From Mercenaria mercenaria (lineage: Eukaryota; Mollusca; Bivalvia; Venerida; Veneridae): a DNA stretch of 64,000 nt. A program made the translations under genes and the position numbers. Of the stretch, positions 41,893 through 55,640 are shown in pieces. Under the pieces are notes generated by a model. The model had not been told where the DNA came from. It was given only the letters and a program-made list of their open reading frames with translations, and ran no database searches. The stretch covers positions 54,012,001-54,076,000 of the forward strand of contig NC_069371.1 of assembly GCF_021730395.1 (NCBI RefSeq), given 5' to 3'. The first letter of the stretch is position 1. Each line of letters begins with the position of its first letter.

Positions 41893-42697
41893 TAAATCAA
41901 CATAAGCCAGACATTGTGGCGACTTTAAAGGGATTAACTTTGACAGTTGAATAGGCTATTGTTAACGCATCCGCTCTTAAATAAATACACGCCAGGCATT
42001 GTGACGGCTTTAAAGGGATTAACTTTGACATGTTTACTTTTTATTGTCCGTCTATCCGGCCTTAAATCAACACACGCTAGACATTCTGACCATGATCACG
42101 TTTGATGCACTCATGACCTTATCTAAATATAGCTTATGAAGTCATTATGAACAATAGGTCGGAGCATGCGCATTTAGGGAAAATACGCTTATGATTGGAG
42201 TCATTTTGTCAGTGGACGCCAAGGAGGAAACATCGTCGACAAAAATGTAATACTTTATTTCCAGTTAACGTTACTTCTAACGTAGCTATTTTAAATAAAG
42301 ATTAATGGTTTTAATTAAAAAATGTAATAAATATTTTGCTTTAAATTATTTTTAATAAGTTCTTTGATTACCATACAATGTATTTATTCATTTAGGTTAT
42401 AGATAAATTTATATGTTCAAATATAATTAATATTTATTTGACTTTCTTGAAATATTTTGTTTTCATGATATCTCCCCGTCTAGGGCTGAGCACCTGACCC
42501 TCAATGTGCGCGATCACGCCCTAGATAGGTATATAAGTCAGCTCTATATTCATCTGGGAGATATAAATAGCAGAGTGAAGTCATTCTCAAAATAGAAAGA
42601 TGATGTCATTCTTAAGATAGAATTCAAAATGGCCGCCGCGCATGACGTCATTCTCACGCATGCGCAGTCGTGGCGCCAAAGAGGCCCCTATACTACT
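41893..42697 (-). repeat. Polinton right terminal inverted repeat (805 bp)
   Basis: Reverse complement of 23426-24230 with 12 substitutions and equal length. The 85-bp tandem unit continues inward for part of one extra copy on this side only. Confidence 0.92.
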
Positions 42698-42703
42698 CAT
42701 TTT
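42698..42703. repeat. Target-site duplication, right (CATTTT)
   Basis: Identical to 23420-23425, directly after the right terminal repeat. Confidence 0.9.
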
Positions 42704-43526
42704 GTATATAAAACAAGCGCTAAGTACATGCACTCACATAATAGATACAAGGACTAAACAACTTACAGTTTTAGTTATATATTTGTCAGTTTCAATAGTA
42801 TTTTTGTCTTGTTTAATATTCATAAATGTAGTTTTGAAAGAAAGGCATAAATGTGAAAACGCCACAATATAAAAAATGAAAATCATTGGAAATACCTAGA
42901 CATAGAATTTAAGCTGACCCACGTTCCAAAAATATTTAAAATATTATCCAATAAAAGTGATTATAAAACCAACATGCTTGTCATTTATCTAAACCAACAA
43001 TACGGCTTTGTCAGTATCTGCCTGTGGTTGCTGAAGTGTCTTGATAACTGAATATGATAATGTTATGTCCCTTTAAGACATTTTGATTTGTATGACTGCG
43101 AAACAGTTACATATTTCACTGGAAATTAAAAATAGAATAGAACTATAGTGTGACTATAAAGGTAGTCCAGTGACTGATAAAATTGACCGATCGTGAACAA
43201 TTGCTTATAGACACCATGACATTGGCATTTTTATTAAAGACGAGGTTTTATTGGCATCAAACACACTCCTCCAAAATGGCCGTGACAAAAAAGAACAATT
43301 TCAATTACTTCATTATCATTCCCGATGCGATTCCCGCTGTAGATTTACCAGACGCCACCAGAAGTCTAAAGTTCCATATGATTAGCCCTTTACCATTAGG
43401 AAGAAATAATATTTTGAAATATATGTGTACTCACCAACAGTAGGACAACTTAGTAGTTGGTGGAATGACGTAATGGATTAAAATATCTAACGGCTCCTTA
43501 AGTAAATTACTGAAGCAAGATGCAGT
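42704..43526. other. No gene supported; right flank of the Polinton
   Basis: Host DNA resuming after the target duplication. A plus-strand frame of 86 codons (43183-43443) has no recognisable domain or clear start. Confidence 0.35.
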
Positions 43527-43766
43527 CTAATCCTTTCGTTCAATATTCCACAGGAGTTCGTAACAGTGTTGCATTTGGTCTGTAAATTCTACACCAGTCA
43601 ATGCTATAGTTAAAACAGAATGACATCGCGAAATTCGCCCAACGAAATGTACAGGCTTTGAAAACAATTTTGCTACTCTTTTTGGCATTTTTAAAACTAA
43701 GAAACTCTCGATCCTTGTTAATGTCATTCGTTTGATGTACATTACGTTTAATAAAGTGTACCGCAT
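43527..43766 (-). CDS. Unrecognised open frame
   Basis: 79 codons from an ATG. The residue composition is more protein-like than in the surrounding AT-rich frames (K-R-V-A-K-L-F, F-V-G-R-I-S-R-C-H). No known domain. With the frame at 43996-44289, on the same strand, it may be a remnant of one gene. Could equally be chance. Confidence 0.15.
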   Translation of the reverse strand: MRYTLLNVMYIKRMTLTRIESFLVLKMPKRVAKLFSKPVHFVGRISRCHSVLTIALTGVEFTDQMQHCYELLWNIERKD

Positions 43767-43995
43767 GATGTTATCAACTTGCTTAAATTTTAACGAAAAT
43801 TAATGCTGCTCGAGACAGTTTTAATTAAGTGAAACAAAGAGAATCCTCATATCTTATCATATTTTAGAAAAATCATGTTTGGTTTGATATTTACCTTTAC
43901 CTTCACATTTATTTAATTCCATATTTTCAGGTAAGATTATTTTCAACCATTTTCGGGGATGATATTACAAAACATCACACTTCTTGGAATAAATA

Positions 43996-44289
43996 CTAAA
44001 TATGGTGTAGACCATTCTGGAATATACTTGTCAGCTTCATGTCATCGAGATTATCACTGTCACGTCTCAAAGGAAACAATTCATTCCTAACTGTTAACGC
44101 AAGCGTTATTTGTATAATTTCCCTTTGTTCAGTGGAGCTATCATAGTTTAAATCCTTTGGAAGCATAGAACGCAACCAAGCAAAATAATACCAGATTCGG
44201 GTTTGTTTCTGCGGGGTATTGAAATGTGAAACACCACTAATGCTCGTTAGCATTTTTTTATAAATAGCCGCCTGTATCTTTTTTGTCAC
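43996..44289 (-). CDS. Unrecognised open frame
   Basis: About 97 codons but no ATG at the 5' end (the first ATG is near residue 13). Contains F-N-T-P-Q-K-Q-T-R-I-W-Y-Y and R-N-E-L-F-P-L-R-R-D-S-D-N-L-D-D. Balanced composition suggests an exon or a relic of one. No family recognised. Confidence 0.18.
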   Translation of the reverse strand: MTKKIQAAIYKKMLTSISGVSHFNTPQKQTRIWYYFAWLRSMLPKDLNYDSSTEQREIIQITLALTVRNELFPLRRDSDNLDDMKLTSIFQNGLHHI

Positions 44290-47200
44290 GTAGGTATTTG
44301 GTAAATTTAGCCTATATTTATACGCGCTTCACAAAAATGGAAACTGTTTTAAATCGTTATATTTACTAACCTGCTTAGAAGTTAGTATGAATGTATTTCA
44401 TATCAGTACTAGTTTTTTTGTAAATCTGTATGGAAAGATTGCAGTTGCCATTGTAAAAACGATTTTGCCATGGCAAGAAATTTTATGATTTTGCCATGGC
44501 AATTTTTTTTCTAATTTTCTGAGAAACATGTTTACTCTATTTCTGGACATATGTACAGGTAGACTTATATCGTTTTATAACTTTATCTCATATTTTAAAA
44601 TTTTGCCAAAAAGTCTGCCATGGCAAGTGCATGACAAAAAATTGCCATAAGAAGTCGAGGCAAAAAACCTGCTACGGCAAGGTAATTCTGAAAAATCATG
44701 ACAAATTGCAGCTTGAGAAATACAAAAATAGTCGTAATGTCGCTTTAGCACGGGAAGGTGTTGGAACGCTAAATGATACAATTTCGCTAAATGATACAGT
44801 TGACGTTTAATGATATAAACATGACTCTAAATGATGATACAACCAATGCTAAATGATACAAAATCGAGGCTTTCTAAAAGTTAGAAAACTAACAGTAAAT
44901 AATACAATAATTTTGTGCTCTCTAAAAGTTACAAAACTTGACGCCTAAAGTATTGTTGAATGTTGACTTTAGCAGATGTTGCTTAAATCCTCGAAGAGTT
45001 CATTCAATTATTGTATGACACGTATGTTTTTGTGCTAAAGAGGATTAAACATATTCACATGTAGTGTCTTTACAACAAATGTTATAGTACGTCATTACAA
45101 ATCTTTAATTTCAGCATAATTTCACGATCAGAATAGAAGGAAAGGAAGAGAAACTCCCGAAATGGGTATCATCCCGTGACGTATCGCACGAATTATGTAA
45201 CAATCTTCGAGTAATTGCTTCAAATTCACTTCTAAAATGTCTCTTTTCTGCTATATTTTGTTAATTGTTTTTAATAGGCATAAAATCTTTGAATCTATGA
45301 ATGGGCGTAGGAAGGGAATAAAGTTCTATAAATTGAATGATTACACACATCCTAACCCATCCTAGCACTAGTTTTAAGTAGGACATTTTGTTAAAAGTAA
45401 CATTAGACAATTTACATTGGAGTTTTCACTTGATAACTACTCAGTTAATTGGCTAACTGAAACAATAAGTAATGCAAAGGTAATTCCAACCCGCACACAT
45501 ATATCCCATTTGTCTTTGTTGTATGAAACAAATTAAATTAATATTTGATGCATTTTTATCCTTAACCTAAATACAACCTCACATGTAATATAAACAAACA
45601 GTACCTCATAAATAAATACCTGAGACAATGGTATATTTTAATCGCGGGTAAAAAGTCATCCATAAGTTATTATCAATATAGATATTTTTTTCTTATAATC
45701 CTATTTTAAATTTTGCATTATTTTTTAGTAATTACATAAGAATCAGGGGGAGCAAGGTATCTATAGCCTCTTAATCCGCAGACTGCGAGCTCAAATCACA
45801 TATCGCTCATAAAATATATTACACATTCCCGAATAATGCGACAATATCTTTATCCCACAGTGATACGCTTACACTTGACAGACACGACACATTTAATAGT
45901 TATGGCACGTATGCTTAAGAGCTTTCAAATTGCTTTTTTGCCAAATTTCGGTACATTTACACACGGATTTTAAGTTAGCTAATGATACTTTAAGCACTTA
46001 TTCTTCTTTTGGCTACTATTGACGTAAAACGACGTCATTCCGGTGATGGACAGTTCGAGATTCTTTACAGTCTCGTAATTGGAACTAAAAGCATCATACT
46101 TAATTTTTATCTTGCCTCCTACAAGATTTTTGCATTTCTATTGGTCTATAGACGTTACCTGGAGACAGGATATATTCCAAGTACATTTCAGATATGAATT
46201 TTGATTAAAAACAAAATGGCTGCCACATCGCTGGCGTAATTGAATCAAGTCAGATTATAAGTTCCAGCTATAGATATCGTTTCCGAGATAAATTTTTTTA
46301 GTGTTTTCTTGCCGTTCTATTTTTTTCCTATCTAAATTAGGTTCGTGAAGTTAGTGGAAATAGAAGAACAGTAACTCTGTATGGGACGGCCGCGATTGCC
46401 ACCTTGAAATGTTGTTTTAGTTAAATCATCGGAAAGCAAAGGAATTAACACATTTGTAAGACAGCAGTTTGTTGTAGGATCATTTAATCTACCTGCAAGA
46501 TAAAGGAATTAACAGGAAACGGGACGAAAGCATCTGTGTTTTGTGATTCAGTCAAAATACAGTTCATTTTGCATTTTATGGCTGGTGTTAATCAACTATA
46601 ATCAAAGCATGATGACCTGAAAAGATTGCAGAATTCCAGTCTGCACTGTAACTGTAATAATATTAAGTAGCTTTATTGTTAAATATTAATGTAAAAAATA
46701 TGTTAATTACAGCGAGGATGTAAAAGGTAGTCGGCTCTCGCCTGATATGGATTTCCTCGACAGCGTATATCCCGTATCCTGTCACCAACAAGCATTGTAA
46801 CTAATAATATCTACATTATATCGGCACAAGATATTTAACATCCTGTATAAGAGAAGGTCAAAGTTTACACATTAGATACTTTACATCGATTATACAGAAA
46901 TGTGTTTCATAAACTACAGCAGCTTTCAAACCGATACCCTTGCAATGGAAACTGTCAGAGAACACACCAATACCCAATTATTCCTTTTCAAGCCTTTGCA
47001 AGTAATTTGACGCATAACGCACAATAAATAACATTTACAACTTCTTGATCTTACACATCACCTTGCAGTGACGTCAGTTAATAACATGTGATTCTCTCTG
47101 ACGCCAACGAAGCAGAAAGAAAGTAATGGAAGGAAAAGATGGATGATGACGTTTTAAACAGACGATAGAGTTAACTGCTGCAAAATATCTCTATGACCAA

Positions 47201-48614
47201 TGAGATAACCTAATCAAAATGAATGATGTCGAGGTTTCATTACCGAGAAACATGTCAATAATTTGAAATACGTTGCTAAACCTATTTCCACAAATTCGTA
47301 CGGGAAAATGTAATGTGCCTTTATCATTTGCTGCAAAACACTTATCAAACGGTCATTAAGAATCACAGACTGACATGCTGTTTTCTTTTCATTTATATTA
47401 ACTTACAAATGGAAGTGTTGTGTATTGGCCTGAACTATATGACATAAGTGTCAGATGGTAACATCTTGTTAAAGGTGGATAATCAGATTTTGGCCATGTA
47501 ACGGATTTGTTCGAAACTTTAGCATCTGATCATTTACACTCATTTATGTTCACTTAATACTTAATACAAATTAGATTTTCACTGAGTTATTTTATCATAA
47601 GTATAAATTTGATAAACATATATTGCCTAAGGAAATGTATAAATATTAGACATATTGTAATATATTTGTAAAATATTTGCATTAAAAATTATGTATTTAG
47701 ATGGAATTCATTAGACACGCAAGTTTGAAAAATTATTATTACCTCCCTTTGCCTATCTTGGTTGCGCAACCAAGATAGATTGGAAATAAATGAATTCAGA
47801 AGCTACACTTAGCTTTTAAACTTGCATTTTGGTTCAGATTGTTCAATAGTTGATATGTCTATCAAATGCAAATGTAAAACTAGACATTGTATCGAAATAA
47901 AAAGAAATACTCAGCTTTTTATATACTTTCATATTAAAGGGGAGTAATTACAAAATTTTATAAAAATAATAAAATATACATTTCAAATAGGAATCTAACT
48001 CTATGTAATCGGTCTTTTTGTTCCTTAAATAATTCTCTACCAGAATTTACAAAAAGTAAAAAATGTCGTTAAATGTTGTTTAATGTGATTGACCACCTTT
48101 AAAAAGGACGAAAATCACATTGATATAAGAAGTAAAGTGGTACGACAACAAAATCTAAGATAATATATTTTTCATCTCAAATCAGAAAATATAAGGAACA
48201 GCAGCAGCAACAACAATAGCAAGCCAAGGAACAGAAAAACGTTCCAATTTCTTTACAAAACTGTGTTAAAATGCCGAATCACTGGTGTTATGTCTTTGGA
48301 ACAAAACGTCTCGTTCTAAATACTTGTATAGGCATAAAGTTCGCCTATTTCCCAAGAGTATCGAATCCATATTCATTTAGAATACACGCGAAACGCAAAA
48401 TTGAGTTTATAACATCTTTCAAGGGTTGAAAAAGATATAACATCTGAACACAAATTATTACACATTTCTTGTGGGACATATAAATTCCCTTTCTGTAAGT
48501 GGGAACTTATTATTAATTCATGTTTTCGGGTAAGTGATTGGTTAAATGTTGGTCATATCAATTAATTCAATAAGAGGACTTAAATATGTTTGAAATCAAT
48601 ATTTTTTTTTGAAA
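44290..48614. other. No gene seen
   Basis: AT-rich DNA. It holds short repeated motifs such as GCCATGGCAA (44470-44640) and CTAAATGATACA (44770-44870), and a small perfect hairpin TATCTTGGTTGCGCAACCAA (47754-47778 region). No exon, RNA or transposon could be supported. Confidence 0.35.
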
Positions 48615-48958
48615 TTAAGGACGTATGCTAGAATTTGGTGCGAAAATTTTCCCAATAACAGAATTTCTTCAAACTTTGGATATTGAAGGACAATCATCTA
48701 AGAAACAAAAAAATGCAATAAAAATCATAGGTCACCGGTATCGAAAAAGATTTATCTGCCCTTGAAAACCGCATTTCCCCCAAAAATGGCGTTTTCAAGG
48801 GCAGATAACTCTTTTTCGATACCGGTAACCTATGATTTTTATTGCATATTTTTGTTTCTTAGATGATTGTTCTTCAATATCCAAAGTTTAAAGAAATTCT
48901 GTTATTGGGAAAATTTTCGCCCATCTCATATACAGGGAATTCTAGCGTACGCCTTTAA
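48615..48958. mobile_element. 344-bp palindromic TTAA-flanked element
   Basis: TTAA at both ends. Arms of ~165 bases are almost perfect reverse complements, meeting at ATTTCCCCCAAAAATG near 48770-48792. Ends read GGACGTATGCTAGAATT and its inverted partner. The TTAA flanks suggest mobilisation by a piggyBac-type transposase. Confidence 0.8.
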
Positions 48959-51726
48959 TACATATAAGTTCTCTGTATATTTATATTTCATCATTATTTG
49001 ACTAATCCGTAGCAGTATCTACGGAATTCGGAAACAACAACTACAAATAGATTGTCTACCATAGCAATGCCGCATATTTGTAACAGCTGTTTTATAGATG
49101 TTTGAGAGGAAAATTAGACATTTTGTCACGTACGGAGAACTCGTTTCGTCTGTATTATTCTATATATAATATAATTACAGACATACCACTTCTGATTCGC
49201 TGTCAGAGTTTTCTTACTTCAGGAAATTCTAAACAGATTTATTGCAAAATATCGGTGGTTATATACACAGCTAGAGAACCTAGCTTGGAACACAGTTGGA
49301 AGAGAGATAATAAACTATTGTCCTATTGTGTCCTTAGCATACTTGATGGACTCCTTCTTTTGTATAAAAACACTAAAAGGAGTTAATGCGTACATTCGCA
49401 TATAAAACGCAATAATGTCTAGAAAGTAATATACCCGGCATTAAATTCAATACATACCGTTTAAGATATATATAAAATATTTTATTCGTCTTAAAACAAT
49501 GCATTTAAAGATTATCAGTGGAAAACAATACATCATTTAAAGTTTCTGGTTTCATACATGGGATTCTTTCTAACCATAGTGTTAAATATAGGTTTAGACC
49601 ATTGCCAGAGGCAGTAATATGCAAACGATGGAAAATGAATCACTTAATATTAGGCTGAAATGAGAATTTTTAATACTAGATAGTTTTGGGAAATGCGAAA
49701 CTACGTAAGATGTGAGCAAGTGAAATATTTTTGTTGACATGTTTTACATGTTCATGATACATTTTGAAGATGACTGAAAATTTATTTGACAAGTGTGATC
49801 AACTTCTGTAATGTCGCTCCAATTCTCTCTGGAGTCTTGCGGCTAAGCAGGAAAATCGAACTTGGTCACGAACTTGGGGACATTTATTGTTTCTGTTTGA
49901 GCATCTTATGTCTAGAAGACATGCCATATTCTATTTGAATGTAGCAGAATTATTACCTGAAAACAAAAGACCTGATGTAACATATATTGACTTTTATATT
50001 TGGTTTTCTATTTAATATTTTGTAAACATTGTCACTGTGTTTTTTCCTATCAAACAGAATTCAAATAATTCAATAAATATAATATTGGCATTCTGCGCGT
50101 GTGCATGTAATACATGGTGCTATACAAAAGGTTTGCAATACTTGTCAAAATTCACGTTTGAATGCAATTTTTATCAATGAAATTAAGCTTCCGATTTATA
50201 AACTGTCATCTGTCGTAGAAAATCGACAATACTGTAATTAAAATCAGACTTAATAAAGTTGGAACAACTGATTAAATAATATCACCAAGAAGATATGCCA
50301 TCAAAATAATAATACAACAAATAGGTATAAAGATTCTTCACCACCACTTCTATCCCTCTCCAACCACTATCGCCAAGAAAAGTTACTAAATTTTAATTTG
50401 TCAATCATTTCTTTGAAACTTTTACACAAGTCTTCAATCTTTATTTCAAAACTTACGTTTTTGATGACACACAGACGTTTACAACTGGAGTGTTAAGTTG
50501 AGGACTTGAATTTTTGGAGGCTAAAAGTTGTTCAAACTGAATGTGAAGCATTCAAAGGGCTATTTAGATAATGTCGCATCACTGGTCAGTAGGAAAAATT
50601 GCTTTGTGCCTTGCTCTGCAAAATTATGCCATTTGGGGAATCAAAATTCATTATTATGCTCGTTATTATGAACTTTGTGACTTTTGGTTACGATGGTGGA
50701 AATATTTAGACATCTATTTCAATTTGATTGTAACTTGCAATGACCTATATGCTTATGAAGATTACAAATACATTCCCATATAATATACAAAAACAACAGC
50801 TGTCCGAGTATTTGCTGCGTTACAATGTGCATTCAAGCAATTTAGGAATAATGAAACGATAAAAAAAAAATAACGAGAAGATATAAGGTTGAGTCTTTTT
50901 CAGGAAGGCATCAACTTGGACAGTCCACGAAGCATGTTGGCAACATTCATGACCCATAAAAGTGTTAATCACATCAACCCTTTAAAATAAACCATTATGA
51001 AATATGGTCAGATAGTATATGTTTTCATAAATCTTGAACTGTTGTTCATATATTTGACGGACAATGTCATTTGATAATTCGTCCCGTGTTTTCCAAAACA
51101 TGCGTATAAATAGAAATTATCATTTGCTTTCAGACATAATATAAGAGGTGTTAATCTGAATTGAATTGAACGGTATAAAATAGAAATGTCTAAGAGGCCC
51201 GAAACTATGTGTTAATTTATTTATTCTCTATCAAACATCGGGGCATTTACAATACAAAAATAAACATCACCACTAAATATTTGAGAACACGATAAATATG
51301 TTTAATGGTTTTATTGAAAGTAATTTAGAAAGCTTTGTCTGCTAACTTATATTGATTCAGACATGGTAGTAACTTACTTATAATAACCAAACGGAAGTTA
51401 TGTTGTTCACCTACAAGCTGCTATAATTGTCTACACAAGTGGTAATTCTGGTAACAATGACGTCAAACAAGTAGCAGCTATCAGGTGTATTAACACAAAT
51501 GGAACCAAATTATCATCAAGATTTCCATTTCTGAGAAAACGCTTTCACAGATCCATTTAGATAATCAAATCAACAAGGAGGATTGCTATAAATCATACAT
51601 ACACAAAACATCTTTCAAAATTATTTTTACACTAGCATGCGTGAAATGGGGAAATATTCTCTTTTTTGTTGATTTATAACAATGAGATAAGAGGTTTACG
51701 CAAAGAATATTTAAACGGAATATTTA
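48959..51726. other. No gene seen
   Basis: AT-rich DNA. Open frames of 70-94 codons here (49102-49386, 50571-50783) lack recognisable domains, splice context or balanced composition. Confidence 0.35.
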
Positions 51727-51866
51727 ACTTATGTAACAGCAGTTAACTTAACAAATGTTCCTGAATTTTGTACTAGTATTGTTCTGTTCTCAGCAACTAA
51801 CAACCAATACCCCCCAACATGAATCAGAGATGGAGAATGAGTGGTTTCAGACACATTGTGTTAATT
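51727..51866 (-). mobile_element. Diverged, truncated SINE copy (same family as 33873-34057)
   Basis: Shares CAGTTAAC...AA, GTTCCTG[AG]ATT...GTAC, the C[AC]AACATGAATCAGAG block and TTTCAGACACA in the same order as the SINE in the capsid gene, but with many differences and no GGCGTTAAACCC tail. Confidence 0.65.
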
Positions 51867-54800
51867 ATAATGGGATCCACGGCTCTGTACTCAGCCTGTT
51901 GAGTTTGCAGGGGCGCATTTTTTCTCTATCATCTAGGGCCCGTAAATCAAACTTGTGATTGATAACCAATTCTTTCTAGAAACCCCCTAATCTAATTATC
52001 AGTTATCTTAGTTTTTTTAATAAAACATATACAAAGATTCCTTATCCATTTGTTACAAAAATAGATACATATAAATAAAAAACAATCACAAGAATATGTT
52101 TTCAATGGCACTGTAAACACTACTTATGCAAAAGACAACACATTGCAAACTATCAAAAAATACAAAATTCAATAATTTTGAAATAAAATATGTACAATTA
52201 TAAGATGAAGGTAAAACAATTTCAATTTTACTTAGTAGTGCTATAGGAGTGTAGAGTTTTTGTACGATTTTTATACAATTCCGTTATTTTCTTACAAAAA
52301 GAAGACCTCCTCAGGAGGACTTATTAATCACATTCCAGTAATGGAATTATAACCTCTAGGCAAGGGAAACCTTACAAGGCGGGAAACAAGATTTAGTTGC
52401 AGCATCTTATCAATGAAACCTTACAACATACTAGTAGTGCTTTAAGCCAATGTCAGTACATGTTTCTTCCTAGTGCTGTTTGTGCTAATACTAATGTTAT
52501 AATAGTTATATCGGCTCCTTCAAATGTCCCGCATTAGACATAACATTCCCTTCCGATATATTCTATAACGGGTTAGTAATAACTTTACGAGCAACGGCAA
52601 GATATAATAACGTTGCAGAGACACGCCGCTTTTTTATATTTTTGTCACGAAAGGTATGCTTAAAAATCATTCCATATGTAAATTACGTCTCATTTCAAAG
52701 CAGTTGTTTCAATTACAAGAACTTTACATTGTGAAAGTTGCATAGATGTTCCAAATTCATCTTCCACGATTGATCAAGTAAACAAAAAACATGTGTTTTA
52801 ATTAAGCCTGAAAGCAGATGACTTTGAAGCATAGATCACTATTTAACTGCAGGCTCGGTTTGACCAAGTCTTTTAAGGAATTGTGCATTAATCTTTTATC
52901 CCTTACTCCACATTGTACCGGCTTAAGATCTAGAGGAACTCTGGTGTTCAGCTACAATGAATAGACTCTATGATCCCAAAGGACAAAGTATATAAGATGA
53001 CACGTCTATGTTCGTGACCGCCACATCACATTAAACAAACTTCTGTTGTGAAAGTTACAAACCAGAATCTCAAGAAGTTTTTAAATAGTTACCAACGTTC
53101 CCCGCCCAGGAACATTTTTTACAAAACATAATGTAAGATTGTTTTACAAAACATAATGTAAGATATAACAAGTACAGACTAAGAATCAACATTTATCTTA
53201 ATTCTACCATCAAACTGTAATGCATATAATATAATTAAAGAAGAGACAATCAGTAGGAAAATGTCTGGAAATCCTTTTTTGGTTGTTGCTTACACACATT
53301 TATACCCTTATTCTGAAGACTGAATTTTAGATTAGCGAGAATATAGAAAGAATATATATTCATAGTGTTAGAAATGTAATTTACAAACAAATCAATGGCT
53401 TCCCGAGACAGCCTTTATATGGGCACTTACGGGGTTTCTTTTTTTTCGGCGAAGCAAATTAAGACGAGGTTTAATGTTTGATTTCCCGTGTCCTATTTTG
53501 CTTTGAAAGCAAGGCAAATTTAATACCGAACAACGTTGCTAAACGGGATGCTGACTGGTAAAATAAGCGTTCAGAGAACAAATAAACAGATGTTTGTTTA
53601 TCAAAAACCGTGTCATCTTTTTATTCTCCCGAAGCAGAAAAAACCCAAACCCAAACATTTTACCGAATAAACATATTGCTTGTTAATATAACATACAGTG
53701 ACTTTATTGTCATCACTGTAAATAAAGAAACAGTAAATCTGGTTAATGCGGTATAGTTTGCTCCTGAAAGTATAGTCTATTTCTTAGATTACATAAATCG
53801 GGTGTAGTCATTCTACAGGGGAGTGAATCGTTAAACTATTAACCATAATTAGCAGAGTGCCAATTTCGAAAGATCTATACAGGCTGAACAAAAGTACCAA
53901 ATGTACAACGTTAACTTTGGACAATATAAAACTTTTGGCAGTAAAGGCCAAAGTCACAGCTCTTTGGAATTCTATTCTTAGAACATTCAAAATGGCCGCC
54001 ATTGAAACAAATAGCTATTTTATTAAAAGTTAGTTTTTATTTCATTCTTGATACATGTTTATGTATAAACTGGTACATACTTACTCCTAGGGTCAAGTGT
54101 TGCATTTGCATAAAGTTAGGTCATGTTACATATCGGTCTGTCTGTACATCCGTCCATAAGTATGTCAAAACATTTCTTCTGTTTTAGATAATACAACTTT
54201 GCGTACATTCATCATAAACCCTGTAACGTGCTGCTTGATCTTCATTCTTTATTGACCTAGAGGTGATGAATATGTCTGACTGAATTTTTATGGGAGATAT
54301 GTTGTTTTTGTTCCGGTCGTCTATCGTGTCCACTCAGTATATTTTTATCCCAAGAAGGATTATAAAATAACTTCCCACAGATGTTTATTCTAATGAGACC
54401 ACATGTGGAACGCAACATTCAGTCATGTCGGTTCACATTTATGGTTGTACAGTGTAGATATAAAGGTAACATTTCATGTCCGCTCGTAAATGTTTGCCCT
54501 AAGATAAATACAGATGGAAAGTCCATGTACCCTTCAAATGAAATAAAGCTATATTAGGAGAAATGGGTCATTTCATTTATTGTTCATTTTATATTTAAAA
54601 TCAATTACATGTATCAAATAATAAGCTTTGTTCTTTTGTTTTTGTTAGTTTTAGCATCGCATTAACACATTTATAGGTCATATTTCGACTTAATAAGCTT
54701 TGTAATACTAGTAAGATTTGTAATTTTTATAACGGAACACATATTACATATATGTATGTAAAAAAAAACTCAATACAAAATCATTGCATCAAAATAGTTT

Positions 54801-55493
54801 AATTTTGATACAGTTAAGTATCAAAATGTTCATACCTATATTTTGTAAAAAGCTTTATTGCAATGAAAAGTTAAAATGTTCTACTCAATAACTATATCTT
54901 TATTTACTGTTTTCTTGTTATAGTTTATTATATAGATAGTAATTCTGGAACAGCTATCAAACCATGTAAAATCCTTGACCTTTAAATGCAACTTATACCT
55001 TTTAATATTTAGGATATTGGTTTTATTTTGCTATGGGAAATAAATTGTGCCAAGTAATATCATTATGTTTGATTTATTGTGAGTTTTGAAGCGGACATGA
55101 AATAATCCCTAACGTTTGATCTACGAGTGTGACCTTGACCTCTGAGTCTTGAGGGATTTAGTAAATAAATATAAAAATGAACTTGAAATATAACCTTCAA
55201 CAATAAACACTTGTTCAAAACTCAATGTAATATCCTGTTAACCCATGATTGTTCATTCCAAGGTGTACCAGCATCTTATATGGAGCTCAAACTTATAAGC
55301 CAAGTAAACGATATTAAAAATGCATATTTGACGCGCACTGTCAAGTACATGTAATATACAATCACGTGTATTATTTAACTTGCACAACATATATGCTGGT
55401 TTTTAATTGCAGAATTATATTTCAACTGAAATATAAATATGCGTTCAAAGTACATGGCCGAAGACAACCCCGCCCAAAACAGAACTGAACATT
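51867..55493. other. No gene seen
   Basis: AT-rich DNA; short frames only. No repeat or RNA gene could be supported. Confidence 0.35.
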
Positions 55494-55640
55494 TTATAAT
55501 AATAATAATAATAGTAATAATAATAATAATATTGATGATGAAACTGATGATGATGACGATGATGATGATGATGATGAAACTGATGATGATGATGATGATG
55601 ATGATGATGACGACGACGATAATGTTAACAACAATAATAA
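55494..55640. repeat. (AAT)n-(GAT)n microsatellite
   Basis: Runs of AAT then GATGATGA with ACT and GAC interruptions. Gives poly-Ile/Met and poly-Ser shadow frames. Confidence 0.95.

Larger units (their letters stand above)
23426..42697. mobile_element. Polinton/Maverick, end to end, broken in some genes
   Basis: 19,272 bp between perfect CATTTT duplications. It has 805-bp terminal inverted repeats beginning AGTAGTATAGGGGCC and the family's core set: protein-primed DNA polymerase B, chromodomain integrase, packaging ATPase, adenain-type protease, major capsid protein and penton-like protein. It also has several small genes and an unusual right-hand cassette (TBP-like, BIR, tandem PC4, RNase-like). 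The two terminal repeats differ at 12 of 805 positions by eye. If they were identical on arrival and drifted at a few substitutions per billion sites per year, insertion was a few million years ago; the rate is an assumption. Polymerase, ATPase and capsid genes are broken; the rest look whole. It later received a SINE, a TTAA transposon and a CA microsatellite. Confidence 0.95.
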
